Shown here: piece after piece, positions 1 through 5,632 of the stretch
Numbering within the stretch: the first letter of the stretch is position 1
Layout of the letters: each line of letters starts with the position of its first letter
Source: Firm-04 sp946413695
GTDB lineage: Bacteria > Bacillota > Clostridia > Oscillospirales > Ruminococcaceae
Length of the DNA: 6,565 nucleotides
Direction of reading: 5' to 3'
NCBI GenBank assembly: GCA_946413695.1
Contig: CAMKLV010000118.1
Span: forward strand, 1-6,565
Made by a program: the position numbers and the translations under genes
Notes under the pieces: generated by a model
What the model saw: the letters and a program-made list of their open reading frames with translations, nothing else
Database searches by the model: none
Told to the model about the DNA's origin: nothing

Positions 1-70
1 CAACTTCATCAAGCTGACCAAAGAGCAGCAGGATGACGTCATTTCGCGTACATTCCACGAAAAAATCTGA
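1..70 (+). CDS. pflB: Pyruvate formate-lyase (formate C-acetyltransferase), C-terminal end only
   Basis: Only the last 22 codons are present, read from base 2 and closed by TGA at 68-70. The translation ends LTKEQQDDVISRTFHEKI, which matches the characteristic C-terminus of PflB-type glycyl radical enzymes (the LTxEQQxDVIxRTF pattern). The full enzyme converts pyruvate and CoA to acetyl-CoA and formate in the cytoplasm of anaerobes. The glycyl-radical loop and active-site cysteines lie outside the window. The identification from such a short tail is supported by the pflA gene 52 bp downstream on the same strand, the usual pflB-pflA order. Confidence 0.88.
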   Translation, partial: NFIKLTKEQQDDVISRTFHEKI

Positions 71-75
71 AACAA

Positions 76-104
76 AAAGCCCACTCCGATACGGCGTGGG
101 CTTT
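76..104 (+). terminator. Hairpin between pflB and pflA
   Basis: A perfect 9-bp stem, AAAGCCCAC (76-84) with GTGGGCTTT (96-104), has an 11-nt loop. It starts 5 nt after the pflB stop and ends 7 nt before the pflA ribosome-binding site. There is no T-run beyond the TTT inside the stem. It is therefore more likely a partial terminator or an RNA-stability/processing hairpin that sets pflB above pflA than a full stop. The stem is seen directly; the role is inferred. Confidence 0.55.
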
Positions 105-121
105 GCTGCATGAGGTGAAAT

Positions 122-862
122 ATGCAAGGCAATATTCATTCAACCGAGAGTTTCGGCACGGTAGACGGCCCCGGCATCCGGTTTGTGGTGTTCTTTCAGG
201 GCTGCCCGATGCGATGTCTCTACTGTCACAATCCGGATACATGGGACACCGCGCCGAATCAGCAGGTCACGCCGGAAGAACTGATTGCGCAGTATCAGCG
301 CAATTCCGAGTTTTATCACAACGGCGGCATCACTGCGACCGGCGGCGAACCGATGATGCAGCTTGATTTCCTGACGGAGCTGTTCACAAAGGCAAAAGCT
401 GCCGGTATCCACACCTGTCTGGATACATCGGGCATCTGCTTTGATCCGCAGCATCCGGAAAAATGCGATGCGCTGCTTAAAGTCACAGACCTTGTCATGC
501 TTGATATCAAGCACATAGATGATGCTGCACACAGGCGGCTCACCGGACACTCCAATCAGAGAATCCTCGCATTTGCGGAATTTCTGAGCAAAAACGGCGT
601 ACCGCTCTGGGTGCGGCATGTGATCGTTCCCGAATGGACGGATGATCCGGACGAGCAGTTCCGGCTCGGCGAATTCATCGGCGGACTGCGCACGCTGAAA
701 GGGCTCGATGTTCTCCCCTATCATGATTTCGGAAAGCAGAAATATGCATCGATCGGCATCCCGTATCCGCTTGCTGACACAAAACCTGTCTCCGTCGAAA
801 CCGCCGCAGAAGCAAGAAAGCAGATTCTGCGCGGGATCAAACACCGCCTGCACAGTCAGTAA
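122..862 (+). CDS. pflA: Pyruvate formate-lyase activating enzyme (radical SAM)
   Basis: This 246-residue protein matches the usual length of PFL activase. It is a cytoplasmic radical-SAM enzyme that abstracts a hydrogen from a glycine of PflB to create the catalytic glycyl radical. The N-terminus has the family pattern STESFGTVDGPGIRFVVF (about 7-24). The [4Fe-4S] motif CxxxCxxC follows, with Cys28, Cys32 and Cys35, and the next residues are HNPDTW. An ATGGEP stretch at 72-77 corresponds to the SAM-contacting GGEP motif. The C-terminal part has DVLPYHDFGKQKY, also typical of activases. The ATG at 122 is preceded by GAGGTG at 112-117. The gene follows pflB by 52 bp, so co-transcription is likely. 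All key cysteines are present. Confidence 0.96.
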   Translation: MQGNIHSTESFGTVDGPGIRFVVFFQGCPMRCLYCHNPDTWDTAPNQQVTPEELIAQYQRNSEFYHNGGITATGGEPMMQLDFLTELFTKAKAAGIHTCLDTSGICFDPQHPEKCDALLKVTDLVMLDIKHIDDAAHRRLTGHSNQRILAFAEFLSKNGVPLWVRHVIVPEWTDDPDEQFRLGEFIGGLRTLKGLDVLPYHDFGKQKYASIGIPYPLADTKPVSVETAAEARKQILRGIKHRLHSQ

Positions 863-864
863 AA

Positions 865-892
865 CAGCGAGCCATCAGAAGATGACTCGCTG
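865..892. terminator. Shared terminator hairpin between converging genes
   Basis: The stem is CAGCGAG (865-871), one mismatched base, CATC (873-876), loop AGAA, GATG (881-884), one mismatched base, then CTCGCTG (886-892). It fills the 33-bp gap between the pflA stop at 862 and the stop of the reverse-strand gene at 896. On the + strand it is followed by CTTTC. On the - strand it is followed by GTTTT. A weak bidirectional terminator is the simplest reading. Confidence 0.6.
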
Positions 893-895
893 CTT

Positions 896-1240
896 TCAGA
901 TCAAATGCCGCCGCTCTGCATCCAGAATCTTGGGCGCAGATATCAGAGACAGCAGATAGATATTCCGGTCCGTCACGGCTTTCCGGATCAGCTCTTTCAG
1001 GTTATCCACCTTTGCCGCTTCAAAACGCTCATCGAGCTGGCGCATGGAAAAGCATTCGGTGAAAAACTCCTGCAGTTCGACCGCGCAGGCATTGAGTTTT
1101 TCATAACGCAGCGCCTTTGCAGCCGCAATCTCCTCCGGTGTGCCTTCTTCCAGAACCAGAACATGCATATCCACTCTGCCGTCCATGTACTTTTTATCAT
1201 AGGAGCAGGAAGTCCCGATCCGAACAATCTCAGTTTTCAT
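896..1240 (-). CDS. Hypothetical protein, 114 residues
   Basis: I do not recognise this family. The ATG at 1238-1240 has a strong GGAGGG ribosome-binding site at 1246-1251 with 5-nt spacing, and the TGA stop is at 896-898. The first ~31 residues (MKTEIVRIGTSCSYDKKY..., with DMHVLVLEEG) look like a beta-strand region. Residues ~35-95 are charged and amphipathic and should be mainly helical. Three cysteines (12, 52, 63) are not arranged in a metal-binding motif. There is no signal peptide or membrane segment, so it should be a small cytoplasmic protein. It is transcribed alone: its own consensus promoter lies upstream, and it converges with pflA. A 16-bp palindrome in the promoter spacer suggests repressor control. 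Confidence 0.82.
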   Translation of the reverse strand: MKTEIVRIGTSCSYDKKYMDGRVDMHVLVLEEGTPEEIAAAKALRYEKLNACAVELQEFFTECFSMRQLDERFEAAKVDNLKELIRKAVTDRNIYLLSLISAPKILDAERRHLI

Positions 1241-1245
1241 AGAAT

Positions 1246-1251
1246 CCCTCC
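1246..1251 (-). promoter_or_regulatory. Ribosome-binding site of the 114-residue gene, at the extreme 5' end of the transcript
   Basis: The sequence reads GGAGGG on the - strand, 5 nt before the ATG. The TATAAT of the upstream promoter ends at 1258, so a start site about 7 nt downstream falls near 1251. The transcript would then begin at or inside this site, leaving a leader of only about 10-12 nt. Confidence 0.7.
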
Positions 1252-1257
1252 ACTCAT

Positions 1258-1286
1258 ATTATACATTTTTCCGGAAAAATTGTCAA
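1258..1286 (-). promoter_or_regulatory. Perfect-consensus sigma-70-type promoter for the 114-residue gene
   Basis: On the - strand the -35 box is TTGACA (1286-1281) and the -10 box is TATAAT (1263-1258). The spacer is exactly 17 bp (1264-1280). Both hexamers match the consensus in all positions. Promoters this perfect are usually held down by a repressor, and the spacer here contains a perfect palindrome. Confidence 0.85.
1265..1280. promoter_or_regulatory. Candidate operator: perfect 16-bp palindrome in the promoter spacer
   Basis: ATTTTTCCGGAAAAAT is its own reverse complement over all 16 bases. It occupies 16 of the 17 spacer positions between -35 and -10. A dimeric repressor bound here would block RNA polymerase. 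The symmetry and placement are seen directly; the operator function is inferred. I noticed no second copy elsewhere in the window. Confidence 0.6.
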
Positions 1287-1288
1287 GC

Positions 1289-1325
1289 AAAAGCCTGTGC
1301 ACCGCGGGATGCACAGGCTTTTTTT
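1289..1325 (-). terminator. Rho-independent terminator of the PL11 lyase gene
   Basis: A perfect 13-bp stem, AAAAGCCTGTGCA (1289-1301) with TGCACAGGCTTTT (1310-1322), has an 8-nt loop (CCGCGGGA) and T/A runs on both sides. On the - strand it starts a few bases after the lyase TAA (1327-1329) and ends in a TTTT run. It also has a T-run on the + strand (1319-1325), so it may work in both directions. The -35 box of the next gene begins 3 bp beyond it, insulating that promoter from lyase read-through. Confidence 0.9.
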
Positions 1326-1326
1326 G

Positions 1327-4215
1327 TTATGCAGGTGTCACTGCTAGATAATCAATATTCGGGCCGCCCTGATCGGTATCAGAGGTCAGGCGGACGGTGT
1401 TCATGCCGGGTTTCAGCGTCAGTGTCAGCTTGGTATCCTCCCATGTTGTCCATGCACCGGTACCGTTGAAGTCCACTGTCTGACCGGCACCGCCGTTGAC
1501 CGAGACCTTCATGATGCGATTCGCCGTGCTGCCGTTTGCCGTGCGCAGAACACAGGAATAGCTGCCGGATTTCGGCGCATATACGCGGAATTCGATAAAG
1601 CTGCCGGATACATTGTCCAGATTCACATACGCTGCATCCTTAAAGCCTGCGTTGGTCGATTCCTCAACGCCCTGCGAGAAACCGGCATCAATCGCATAGT
1701 AGAAACCGCCTGCGTAGATCTCGCCGGTCAGCAGATACTTCTGCATTGCGACTGCATCCGCAATTGTCACAGCGGCATCACCGTTGAGGTCTGCCGGACG
1801 CTTTTCAACGCGGCTGCGTGCGGGCTTGAGAATCTCCTGCTTGAGCAGCGAGAAATCAGCCGCATTCACGATACGGTTTCCGTCCAGATCGCCGGGGATG
1901 AAGTCCGGTGCTGCCGGATGATATGCGACTGCCTCAAGCACCCATGTCTGGCACTTGTGACCGTTGCGCTCCCATGTCTGGACATTGGCACCTGCATCCG
2001 TGGATGCGCCGGCGACTTCGACAAATGCCTCATTCTCAAGCGCTGCCGGACGGATCAGGAATCCGCCGTTGGTTCGCCAGATCACCATTTCCTGTGCCTC
2101 TTTGCTGCTCGAAGGATCAACTGTCACATTGCTGCCGTCCGCACTGACTGCAAGGATTTCGCCTGCCGCATTGACAAGCTGATATCCGGTATCACCGGTC
2201 TTGACAAAATGCCAGATCGTGTTCGCGTCCATGCTCTCGGGCGCCTGAACCGCATTGCCGTCAGAGGTGCTGAGGCACTGCTGGCTATTTACATTGCGCA
2301 GATGATATGCCTTGGTGGTGTCCATGACCGCCGGATCATTGGAGCCGGTCAGCTGACCGTTGATCGTCAGTGCAGGACGATCCGGCAGCGGCTGATCGGA
2401 ACCGAGATAGAAGCTCGGGTGCGGCGGCTGGTTGTAGCAGTTCTGCTCGGTTGCAACCTGCATTCTGTACTGCATGTCATGCATCAGCGTGGTGATGCGG
2501 TACTCGGTTTCATACGGTGTGCAGAAAATGCGCAGATATTTGCTGTCCGTGGTGTGCAGAATCAGCTCCTCACGCCAGTCGCCGAAGATATCAGCGGAAA
2601 GGTTCGGTGTCGCCTTTGTGCCGTTGCAGGATGCGCATCCCGCTGCTTCAAACAGCGAAACGATCTTGCCTGCCTGATTGATCTTTGTGATGCCGACATT
2701 ATCCAGAAGCTCGCGCTCCAGATCGCCGTCCCACCAGATCAGGAAGTTCATAGACGGGCAGTCCATCGCGACTGACTGACCGGCACCGTTAAAGACAGCC
2801 TCGGAATAAGAACCCCAGAACTCACCGCCCGGATTGCCTGCCCAGACATTGCCTGCGCAGCATCTTCCGGTATCCTTGCGGCGATCCTCGTGAACCAGAA
2901 TCTTACCGGTTGCAGCGTCGATCAGCGAGACGCCCCACGGCTCATGCTCGTGGCAGACCCAGAATTCCTGACCGGGATGATCCGGCAGGAAATCGCTCAG
3001 ATGCATCGCGTCACCGTGACCGAGATTCGTGGACCACAGCACCTTGCCGTTGTCATCGAATGCAACTGCACCGACGAGGATTTCATCCTTGCCGTCGCCG
3101 TCAACATCGGCGGGCATGCAGTTGTGGTTGCCGTTACCCCAGCCGGTGTAGCTGGTCTGTGCAACGCCGGAGTCATATGCCCAGCGCTTGACCAGTTTCT
3201 TGTTGACCACATCGTAAGCGACCGCTGTCATGCGGGTGTAGTATCCGCGGAACGAGACTGCGCTCGGATGAACGCCGTCCAGATATGCCACGCAGCCGAG
3301 AAACCGGTCGCAGCGGTTGCCGTAATCGTCGCCCCATGTTGATTTGAGACTGTTGCCGCGCGGATGCTCATAGCTGACGGTATCGAGCAGTGTACCGGTC
3401 GCGCCGTCAAAAAGCGAATAGTATTCCGGACCGGAGAGGATATAACCGCCGGAGTTGCGGTAATCCTTTGATGCATCACCGACGATTTTTCCCTTTGCAT
3501 CAACGGTGCCGTCTGCGGTTTTGCAGGTCATCTCGCACTTGCCGTCATTGTCAAAATCCGCAACAAGGAACTGCGTATAGTGCGCACCTGCGCGGATATT
3601 GCGCCCGAGGTCAATGCGCCAGAGCTTTTCGCCGGTCAGCCGGTAGCAGTCAATATAGACATTGCCGGTGTATCCGGACTGCGAATTGTCCTTTGCGTTC
3701 GTCGGATTCCATTTCAGGAAAATCTCGTAGACACCGTCGCCGTCAACGTCACCGACCGAGCAGTCATTTGCCTCATAGGTGTACGCCACACCGTCCGGCG
3801 TTGTGCCGCCGCGCGGGATATCCAGCGCGATATCAAAATAGGACTGATTCGAGATCATCGTGCATGGATCGGAGCCGACCACCTTGCCGCTGACTACGGT
3901 ATCCACGCGGTATTTTGAGGAGGCATTGCCGCCTTTGTCAAGATAGCTCGTTGCCATGCCCGCCTCACTTGTGTAGATCAGCGTGTCATCGCGATAGAGC
4001 TGAAATTCCGCTCTGTCGCTGTCATCTGCAAGAAAGCGCCAGCTCACGAGCATACCGGAACCGGTGTTGACCGCAGAAATGCCGCGGTCAAGCGATTCCG
4101 CGACATTCTGTCCGGAACCGTATGCAGCCGATGCGGTCTGACTTGCAGCTGCCGGCAGCATCGCGGCTGCCATGACAATCGCCGTCATGACCGTACAACT
4201 TTTCTTGATTTTCAT
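1327..4215 (-). CDS. Secreted rhamnogalacturonan lyase, PL11, with ricin-type lectin, dockerin and CBM35 modules
   Basis: This 962-residue extracellular enzyme is predicted to cleave the alternating rhamnose-galacturonate backbone of rhamnogalacturonan I by beta-elimination. Residues 1-31 form a signal peptide (MKIKK, hydrophobic core, ASA|AYG). Residues ~35-620 are the PL11 beta-propeller (YesW/YesX-like): SLDRGISAV, NSQSGYTGNVY, NIRAGAHYTQF, KTADGTVD and GHGDAMHLSDF are family signatures. It has Ca-binding loops at 156-164, 220-228 and 370-378 (DxDxDGxxE pattern). Residues ~634-765 resemble a ricin-B/CBM13-like lectin (IWHF, CQTWVLE). Residues ~775-833 are a type I dockerin with Ca ligands D776, D778, N780, N784, D787 and D809, N811, D813, T817, D820. 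Residues ~838-962 are a CBM35-like module ending NIDYLAV. I chose ATG 4213-4215 because AAAGGGTGG lies 5 nt upstream and the signal peptide starts there. A TTG at 4231-4233 is in frame but has no ribosome-binding site. Confidence 0.93.
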   Translation of the reverse strand: MKIKKSCTVMTAIVMAAAMLPAAASQTASAAYGSGQNVAESLDRGISAVNTGSGMLVSWRFLADDSDRAEFQLYRDDTLIYTSEAGMATSYLDKGGNASSKYRVDTVVSGKVVGSDPCTMISNQSYFDIALDIPRGGTTPDGVAYTYEANDCSVGDVDGDGVYEIFLKWNPTNAKDNSQSGYTGNVYIDCYRLTGEKLWRIDLGRNIRAGAHYTQFLVADFDNDGKCEMTCKTADGTVDAKGKIVGDASKDYRNSGGYILSGPEYYSLFDGATGTLLDTVSYEHPRGNSLKSTWGDDYGNRCDRFLGCVAYLDGVHPSAVSFRGYYTRMTAVAYDVVNKKLVKRWAYDSGVAQTSYTGWGNGNHNCMPADVDGDGKDEILVGAVAFDDNGKVLWSTNLGHGDAMHLSDFLPDHPGQEFWVCHEHEPWGVSLIDAATGKILVHEDRRKDTGRCCAGNVWAGNPGGEFWGSYSEAVFNGAGQSVAMDCPSMNFLIWWDGDLERELLDNVGITKINQAGKIVSLFEAAGCASCNGTKATPNLSADIFGDWREELILHTTDSKYLRIFCTPYETEYRITTLMHDMQYRMQVATEQNCYNQPPHPSFYLGSDQPLPDRPALTINGQLTGSNDPAVMDTTKAYHLRNVNSQQCLSTSDGNAVQAPESMDANTIWHFVKTGDTGYQLVNAAGEILAVSADGSNVTVDPSSSKEAQEMVIWRTNGGFLIRPAALENEAFVEVAGASTDAGANVQTWERNGHKCQTWVLEAVAYHPAAPDFIPGDLDGNRIVNAADFSLLKQEILKPARSRVEKRPADLNGDAAVTIADAVAMQKYLLTGEIYAGGFYYAIDAGFSQGVEESTNAGFKDAAYVNLDNVSGSFIEFRVYAPKSGSYSCVLRTANGSTANRIMKVSVNGGAGQTVDFNGTGAWTTWEDTKLTLTLKPGMNTVRLTSDTDQGGPNIDYLAVTPA

Positions 4216-4238
4216 ATTTTCCACCCTTTCCAATAATC

Positions 4239-4276
4239 AAAAAGTATCTACGAGCGCACTTTTCCATATACTTTTT
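4239..4276. repeat. 9-bp inverted repeat in the lyase leader
   Basis: AAAAAGTAT (4239-4247) pairs perfectly with ATACTTTTT (4268-4276), separated by 20 nt. The outer arm sits at the predicted transcription start of the lyase gene (about 4274). The RNA would therefore begin with a 5' hairpin, or the DNA is an operator just downstream of the promoter. The stem is AT-rich and could be weak. Confidence 0.45.
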
Positions 4277-4280
4277 ATAT

Positions 4281-4289
4281 ATTATATCA
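4281..4289 (-). promoter_or_regulatory. Extended -10 promoter for the PL11 lyase
   Basis: The - strand reads TGATATAAT, a full extended -10 element (TGnTATAAT), with TATAAT at 4286-4281. No convincing -35 box is found 17 bp upstream (TTTCTT at 4309-4304), as is common for extended -10 promoters. Initiation near 4274 would give a leader of about 58 nt to the ATG at 4215. Confidence 0.6.
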
Positions 4290-4309
4290 TACTTGATACA
4301 AAAAAGAAA

Positions 4310-4331
4310 GTGAATATTTCACAGTATACTG
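4310..4331. promoter_or_regulatory. Two touching palindromes upstream of the lyase promoter
   Basis: GTGAATATTTCAC (4310-4322) has 5-bp arms around a 3-bp centre. CAGTATACTG (4322-4331) is a perfect 10-bp palindrome, and the two share one base. They lie about 36-57 bp upstream of the predicted start site, where an activator that compensates for the missing -35 box would bind. The symmetry is seen; the regulator is unknown and chance is possible in AT-rich DNA. Confidence 0.35.
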
Positions 4332-4392
4332 GATAAAACATAGATTTTGTCCGTATTTCTGTTTTCACTTGTACAACCATTTCCGTACATGT

Positions 4393-4428
4393 GAAAAGCA
4401 CCGGATCGCGATTGATCCGGTGCTTTTC
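4393..4428 (-). terminator. Rho-independent terminator of the upstream dockerin gene
   Basis: A perfect 15-bp stem, GAAAAGCACCGGATC (4393-4407) with GATCCGGTGCTTTTC (4414-4428), has a 6-nt loop. The - strand ends in a TTTT run within the stem. It lies about 50 nt beyond the stop of the dockerin gene at 4480, so that gene and the lyase are separate transcription units although they run the same way. The structure is symmetric enough to work on both strands. Confidence 0.85.
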
Positions 4429-4479
4429 TGTTCCGATTCTCTTTCTATCTGCCGCAAAAAGGATTTGGAAATGTCAGAT

Positions 4480-5466
4480 TTATCCTGCGGGCGGCACCGG
4501 GACCTCACGGCTCAGATTCACCTGCCACTCCACCACATTGGATTTGTAGGTTTGATTCGTTCCGTCTTTCGCATCCACGCCGGGAACCGTGACATAATAG
4601 TGCCGGATTCCGGATTCGGAGAGCTCCATCTTGACTGTCAGCTTAAACTTACCTGCTGCGCCTGCGCTTTCAAATTTGTCAATCTTGACTTCTTCACCGG
4701 TATCAGCATTATAAAGCGTCGGTGCAAATACAGCATTCTTCGGCACAATGCCATCCGGAATCGTGAGGTAGAATTGATACGGCACTTCAATACTTGCATT
4801 CTTTGGGCAGTAATACCAGCTTGCATCCTGTTCGGCTTTGAGTGTGACAGCCGGTTCGGATTCCTGTTTCTGTGCATACACTTTCAGGAGCGCCTGCTTC
4901 ATCAGGCTGAGATCAACGGCGTTGAGAATATTGTTTTCGTCGATATCCGCGTTTGCCCAGAGATAGATCTCGCCGCTGCCGAGCAGATACTTCTGCAGCA
5001 TGACAACATCCGCGATTGTGAATTCATTATCTGCATTGCAATCATAGGGAACCGGCTCCTGAAACTGTCCCGGATCAATTGTGATGATCTCTGTCGGGGA
5101 AGCCACACCGAAATACTCTGTTGTTTCCTCTCTATGCTGCTTCTCGGGATCATCCGTGTAGCCCAGATAGGTCGCAGCGGTGAGTTTGACAAGACCGTTG
5201 TTCAGTGCGCGATACACCCGAATCATACTCGTAGAACCGCCTGCCATGAGAAGCAGCGTTTCCGGATACAGATTTCTCGAAGCAATCAGCTCCAGACGCG
5301 CAGTTCCGCTCTGGGAAATCTCAAATTTCTCACCGGTGCCGTTGCCGATATTTCCGCAGTACACAATCAGATTATCCAGCAGCGTGATGCCGTTATGCTC
5401 CTTTTTGAACGTGTCATACTCGTCAATGCAGTCCGGCAGCCACCCGCTGATATCGGTTTCGGTCAT
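4480..5466 (-). CDS. Dockerin-containing protein, probably missing its 5' end
   Basis: The open frame encodes 328 residues from ATG 5464-5466. Residues ~140-197 are a type I dockerin. The first Ca loop has D142, N144, D146, T150 and D153 and is followed by MLQKYLL. The second has D174, D176, N178, N182 and D185 and is followed by LMKQALL. Residues 1-125 and 205-320 are unrecognised and look beta-rich; the C-terminal part resembles an Ig-like sandwich. A dockerin protein must be exported, but there is no signal peptide. No Shine-Dalgarno sequence precedes the ATG (the - strand reads TTTTTCTGCCGATA before it). The frame stays open upstream to a TGA at 5560-5562 but with no further ATG, and it enters a repeat cluster. 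The simplest reading is a fragment whose promoter and N-terminal part were replaced by the mobile element to its right. It is probably not properly expressed. Confidence 0.78.
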   Translation of the reverse strand: MTETDISGWLPDCIDEYDTFKKEHNGITLLDNLIVYCGNIGNGTGEKFEISQSGTARLELIASRNLYPETLLLMAGGSTSMIRVYRALNNGLVKLTAATYLGYTDDPEKQHREETTEYFGVASPTEIITIDPGQFQEPVPYDCNADNEFTIADVVMLQKYLLGSGEIYLWANADIDENNILNAVDLSLMKQALLKVYAQKQESEPAVTLKAEQDASWYYCPKNASIEVPYQFYLTIPDGIVPKNAVFAPTLYNADTGEEVKIDKFESAGAAGKFKLTVKMELSESGIRHYYVTVPGVDAKDGTNQTYKSNVVEWQVNLSREVPVPPAG

Positions 5467-5491
5467 TATCGGCAGAAAAATGTTATCGGCA
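5466..5491 (+). repeat. Tandem direct copies of TTATCGGCA
   Basis: TTATCGGCA occurs at 5466-5474 and 5483-5491, 17 bp apart, and once inverted at 5537-5545. The first copy overlaps the apparent start codon of the truncated dockerin gene, so it may mark the element boundary. Repeated 9-mers beside an integrase gene are typical of recombinase- or excisionase-binding sites; that role is inferred. Confidence 0.6.
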
Positions 5492-5549
5492 ATTATTGAA
5501 ATAATGGCGCTAATAGGCAGTTTGCAGTGAAAAAATTGCCGATAACATT
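5479..5549. repeat. 16-bp perfect inverted repeat upstream of the integrase gene
   Basis: AATGTTATCGGCAATT (5479-5494) and AATTGCCGATAACATT (5534-5549) are exact reverse complements, 39 bp apart. Pairing extends to 18 of 19 positions when one inner mismatch is allowed. A flanking pair, TTGCAGT (5522-5528) and ACTGCAA (5551-5557), straddles the right arm. The stretch 5467-5632 holds no supported gene. The repeat could be an element end or att-type site, or an operator for the integrase. Confidence 0.85.
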
Positions 5550-5576
5550 GACTGCAATATCAGAATTTGCTACTCT
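5548..5576 (+). promoter_or_regulatory. Candidate promoter of the integrase gene
   Basis: TTGACT (5548-5553, five of six consensus bases) is followed after 17 bp by TACTCT (5571-5576, three of six). The -35 box overlaps the last two bases of the right arm of the 16-bp inverted repeat, so a protein bound to the repeat would compete with RNA polymerase. The weak -10 box keeps confidence low. Confidence 0.35.
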
Positions 5577-5583
5577 AATTTTA

Positions 5584-5614
5584 GCTGTATCAGGTGAGCC
5601 TAAATAGATACAGC
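5584..5614 (+). promoter_or_regulatory. Leader hairpin of the integrase mRNA
   Basis: GCTGTATC (5584-5591) pairs perfectly with GATACAGC (5607-5614) across a 15-nt loop. It ends 6 nt before the GGAGGA ribosome-binding site at 5621-5626, so it could limit ribosome access or protect the RNA. It has no T-run and is not a terminator. It could equally be a DNA operator. Confidence 0.5.
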
Positions 5615-5632
5615 AGAAACGGAGGAAGCATT

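Noticed and set aside
140..853. 237-codon - strand open frame opposite pflA
   Set aside because: pflA has its CxxxCxxC motif, proper length and ribosome-binding site; the antisense frame has no support.
1918..2775. 285-codon + strand open frame inside the lyase gene
   Set aside because: The other strand encodes recognisable PL11 and lectin sequence; this frame has no known motif and no start signal.
4216..4233. TTG start that would add six residues to the lyase
   Set aside because: It has no ribosome-binding site of its own, and it would place MERVEN ahead of a well-formed signal peptide that begins at the ATG at 4215.
4369..5499. Long + strand open frame of 376 codons opposite the dockerin gene
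   Set aside because: It is a shadow of the reverse-strand gene. It lacks a ribosome-binding site, its composition is odd (rich in Cys, Ile and Arg), and the opposite strand encodes clear dockerin calcium loops.
5480..5530. 16-residue peptide frame (ATG at 5480, TGA ending at 5530) upstream of the integrase
   Set aside because: There is no ribosome-binding site, and the frame lies inside the inverted-repeat cluster, which explains the sequence better.
5466..5557. CRISPR array
   Set aside because: The 9-bp repeats are too short, too few and include an inverted copy; there is no regular repeat-spacer pattern.
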